DNA of 64,000 bases, taken from positions 1 to 64,000 of the forward strand of contig JAZQWG010000002.1 of the NCBI GenBank assembly GCA_045632265.1, in the 5' to 3' direction. The notes under the pieces were generated by a model. It was not told the origin of the DNA. It searched no databases and saw only the letters and a list, made by a program, of their open reading frames with translations. The DNA comes from Scatosoma sp045632265 (lineage in GTDB: Bacteria; Bacillota; Clostridia; Christensenellales; Borkfalkiaceae). This document shows positions 63,201 to 64,000 of the stretch, piece by piece. A program made the translations under genes and the position numbers. The stretch's first letter is position 1. Each line of letters begins with the position of its first letter.

Positions 63201-64000
63201 TTAATTCTCGTTGCGTTCATTCTATGATTCGATACGTCCGCTTCAAAGAACAACGTGTCCGTACCTTCACCTGCCACGTATTGAAAATCAACTGCATTAT
63301 CGGAAATACCGTTAAGATGCCCCGTTATGTGCGGAGCAACCACCGTGCCGTCCGTATAACGCTTAAACTGCAAAGGCTCGTTAAAGCGAAGGGATACGCC
63401 GATTTTTTCTTTTCCGTTTTCGTCTTTATATAATTGCCCAAACGTTGCGCTTTCTACCGTTGCGCGATAGTTGGTAGGCAAAACGTACACCCAGCCGTTG
63501 TAATGCTTTTGTTTTGACGACAAGTATTTCCAAAATCTTATGGATATTGTCGAAGTCTCTTTCAAAGCTTCGCCCAAATTATCAATAACGATTGTTCCGT
63601 TGCTGACGTCGTCTACGAAAGCATCGTACGCACCGCCTTGCCCGTAATCTTTTCTCGCAAGGGCGTGTGGGATATACACGTTTTCGTTAAGCATCGTGCC
63701 AACCGTTACACCTTCAAACTTCCCGTTAAAGGCATTCTCCAACTCCAAATCTTCACGTTCATCCGATTGGAACTTTGCAAACCATCTTGCAAGCTCTTGC
63801 ACTTGAGAATGCGTGTAAATGTTTTTCTCGGGGACGCCTTCTAATGCCGGCGCGCCTACGAGCTTGGAATTACCACCGAAAATTTGAACCCCTACGTAGG
63901 AGTTATCCGTATATGCACCGTTTGGGTTTTCGTATGCGGATACTACTAAACGCAAACCAAGTTTCACCATATCATGGTCGGACAAATACTTCATCGTATC
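57254..64000 (-). CDS. Giant Ig-repeat surface protein, N-terminus cut by window edge
   Basis: At least 2248 residues; the frame is open through the right edge and the visible beginning has no signal peptide, so the true start is outside. Residues to about 960 contain mixed beta domains; from about 970 to 2210 there are at least ten Ig-like repeats, each ending in a pattern like 'Y.(L/I/V).(V/I).D.yGN' (for example DIYGN, DEYGN, DRSGN, DKAGN, DYYGN). A single membrane helix (about 2213-2236) and the short tail WRNHSKTDD close the protein; there is no LPxTG and no GCxGS motif. It is co-oriented with and directly before the pilin gene, so an adhesin or attachment protein for the T4SS-like machine is the best guess. 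Confidence 0.82.
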   Translation of the reverse strand, partial: DTMKYLSDHDMVKLGLRLVVSAYENPNGAYTDNSYVGVQIFGGNSKLVGAPALEGVPEKNIYTHSQVQELARWFAKFQSDEREDLELENAFNGKFEGVTVGTMLNENVYIPHALARKDYGQGGAYDAFVDDVSNGTIVIDNLGEALKETSTISIRFWKYLSSKQKHYNGWVYVLPTNYRATVESATFGQLYKDENGKEKIGVSLRFNEPLQFKRYTDGTVVAPHITGHLNGISDNAVDFQYVAGEGTDTLFFEADVSNHRMNATRINLESAYGFQDVFDYAPLSYIGGVFNYQYLSVMNGNTINAWDDVADRTYFCSYDLRTPEIDMNGSATQTVKKSHTVTIRKANISEKGKIYYAWTNDDTTVPTNLTEMAVVSQEFQTIASPANVSGVRYLYAIAVSEIGKQSAPMWAGPFNFDNEKPILSVLCTKNTYVEKKFDITITNNEISGFTRFADLKTKMKAIVSSDANGKDVIKEIPITIPGDYIDAEQATITGFTLSASDIGLQLGGEVEFGTYYVSFTAGDVLENNGTSTPIPYYFDVREIFECSLVKNAGDPDFEMTEFAMGGAGSLALEENYYTIDLSKKDVAAQNGKSFYFTMAIGDENVESVSVEKFENVTTENSIIPYITESSSDGKIIITIANKFEPGLYRLILKEKTDESKKKSLPIYFYVTEGKDSKNSHYQENTGAYQSVSLNSAFTNKGYQIPTSVPFYYLTDTGAIKTQSYSNTNRPATFSSWSSALSYIYYREQLDLYAVTLTQSFADSLNSNIYRRADMNRVAHEGEIWIRYKEVNWRPGSTINSWVYYYYGEDSSSLPINTEILGGSLQNALDTVSAMICSSGVEVNMVTEEYLDKNGAPYLHPDQMHLNAESSKASMCGTVFAKEVQYFGDPGMFITLNEEAPLSTNATVKGGEYRRIYYKTEGNEYRLLTLDNRETFGEYFNATGRFTILELDENGAREYGIYVDKTAPVLTISWKTQSGTQTKDFSKDDSGQTISGNNFFVEGMLDYDTLSFVAIYKYTGQGEGELLQVYRKVDFDNGQGIRLEDGKYHVHVSDRSGNDYAFILQVKAEPLICSLKEVANTYIRMDVNRSEAEVRYQVYRDGRLLTTDFSENKFTEGGEYRFLIEDIYGNVYDETFVFVRDMPVVTWQYQTAEGHYALYEEDCERLVINEIDDQNYLLSTSTYLRFLPLDGCVYEIISGGQVPSVNPTTGWVSFNSISTFTMRVYYEEDPETYVLYTCTVDNTAPVINVLYQNSYYQPFEMEEIAQKLANGDFEIGENEFTPSLIGFEAINNNASTVYVLNGEQVQSKYFQVQVSDENGVKLVEVYLDGELILTKESNFSNIYLSRRGSYQIVATDIYGNKSSFVFSNEYEERVFYFVDDEAITSNTAYEDNFLGQTYMKVDYGNTQAEIQLHSSAEVHYLITDAKGGKHYFAFVVEDEKLYTLQYVVFVEDGEYGLEIESLTARGVMELKTGIVAEIPSIGVAIYYTRTSNGVITLEVRSTDKNEKTYTVETRVSLSENESPYYFKTEISTIPSVIEFMDENGNMISALDTIKVNESFIVKDTISEEIESVEVAFSLTDTYTTYETIYDGGYRRVVFKDEGMYHVRVVNRYGVETSYYVILSPNMAVTTTVRYEDGTTLTYSTKYEETEFYSNKSVEFTVYATNIQVVDKPNGVTVQEIDARYTTIFVNGVGDYHLVIKDEYGNTKEVDVFIHLETLTLDQNILTNFNDAALRRDENYTNKQLYINEAAFEDKIAFISMTYNDKTITVFDGVSEEQIAFDETTCVGALGDGAYTLVFRDYYGNKAETVVHYSGTPTLTILRRTLNSVGVEEYSLEEAETIGVWTNDSVRFSISATEYDLTVDGMKNVFSIDYSSKSKNEYQVRYVDEYGFTYNFKVYLYRANVVITPSANMSVSKIFDLFVTKESVQIDFTDDALCTYTLNNEAEKSYQKGDVLYKDGVYRFKVIDKAGNIATYVIKKDSAVEYHLEGTGANDVLINGAVTNGNSVKFVADNLDSAYIKKVFHNNKFIEYESQEFTERGKWEIIVADEVGNESYFRFYIIYGKLDGFTYNTPYNYEITSVKWELENTVDDAKETTVKNSGTLLEATENGTYTVTMKSLTTGDEKTFTFTIDKTPPQVELVGCEQNEKTINNVTLKGCKVGDVVYVYRDGELVKTVRIESDYMDPPTISESGKYRIVVENEAGIQTELVFERKYIPNVAGSILIIVLGLAMVTGLMVGLIWRNHSKTDD

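Overview
The window looks like chromosomal DNA from an anaerobic, Gram-positive, gut-type Clostridia. The evidence is a clostridial core gene order (ftsK-rimO-pgsA-cinA-recA-rny), a meso-DAP-type MurE (DNPR motif), AGGAGG ribosome sites, sigma-A-type promoters and plant-glycan genes. A Christensenellales-like lineage is my guess and is not proven by the sequence. Every gene I can support lies on the minus strand, so transcription runs from high to low coordinates. I found no tRNA, rRNA, CRISPR array, transposase or integrase.

Region 1 (1-20271) is core cell biology. One transcription unit, murE-mraY-murD-ftsW-murA-divIB, ends at a terminator near 13020. ftsA-ftsZ follow from a consensus promoter, then murC as its own unit, then ftsK-rimO-pgsA-cinA-recA, then rny (RNase Y, cut by the left edge) from its own promoter. 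murG, murF, ftsI, ftsL and mraZ are absent from this cluster.

Region 2 (20395-41738) is a glycan-utilisation locus. A promoter with palindromic operators drives a solute-binding lipoprotein, a cytosolic glycosidase-like TIM-barrel protein, a MalF-type permease, a 1907-residue multi-module surface protein, a MalG-type permease, a lipoprotein related to the cytosolic TIM-barrel protein, and a laminin-G/X2 surface protein. No ABC ATPase is present, so one is presumably shared from elsewhere. Upstream lie an AraC regulator, a GH78 alpha-L-rhamnosidase and a GH127-type beta-L-arabinofuranosidase, which point to rhamnose- and arabinose-containing plant polysaccharides such as pectin side chains. 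The two big surface proteins share an unusual C-terminal Gly-Cys-x-Gly-Ser, membrane helix, Lys-rich tail.

Region 3 (41925-46653) holds a four-gene, overlapping glycerol-3-phosphate dehydrogenase-type operon (GlpA-like, FAD/NAD oxidoreductase, DUF1667, HAD phosphatase) and an RpiB-family isomerase. The isomerase is flanked by a 112-bp direct repeat of the 3' end of the neighbouring regulator gene.

Region 4 (46893-64000) is the most unusual part: one tight operon resembling a type IV secretion/ICE transfer module. It has a giant Ig-repeat surface protein (cut by the right edge), a two-helix pilin-like protein, a lipoprotein, a VirB6-like channel protein, a VirB3-VirB4 fusion ATPase, three unrecognised proteins (one a long charged coiled coil) and a SARP-type regulator with a degenerate receiver domain. 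No relaxase, coupling protein or integrase is visible, so it may be either the edge of an integrative element or a T4SS-derived surface/secretion apparatus.
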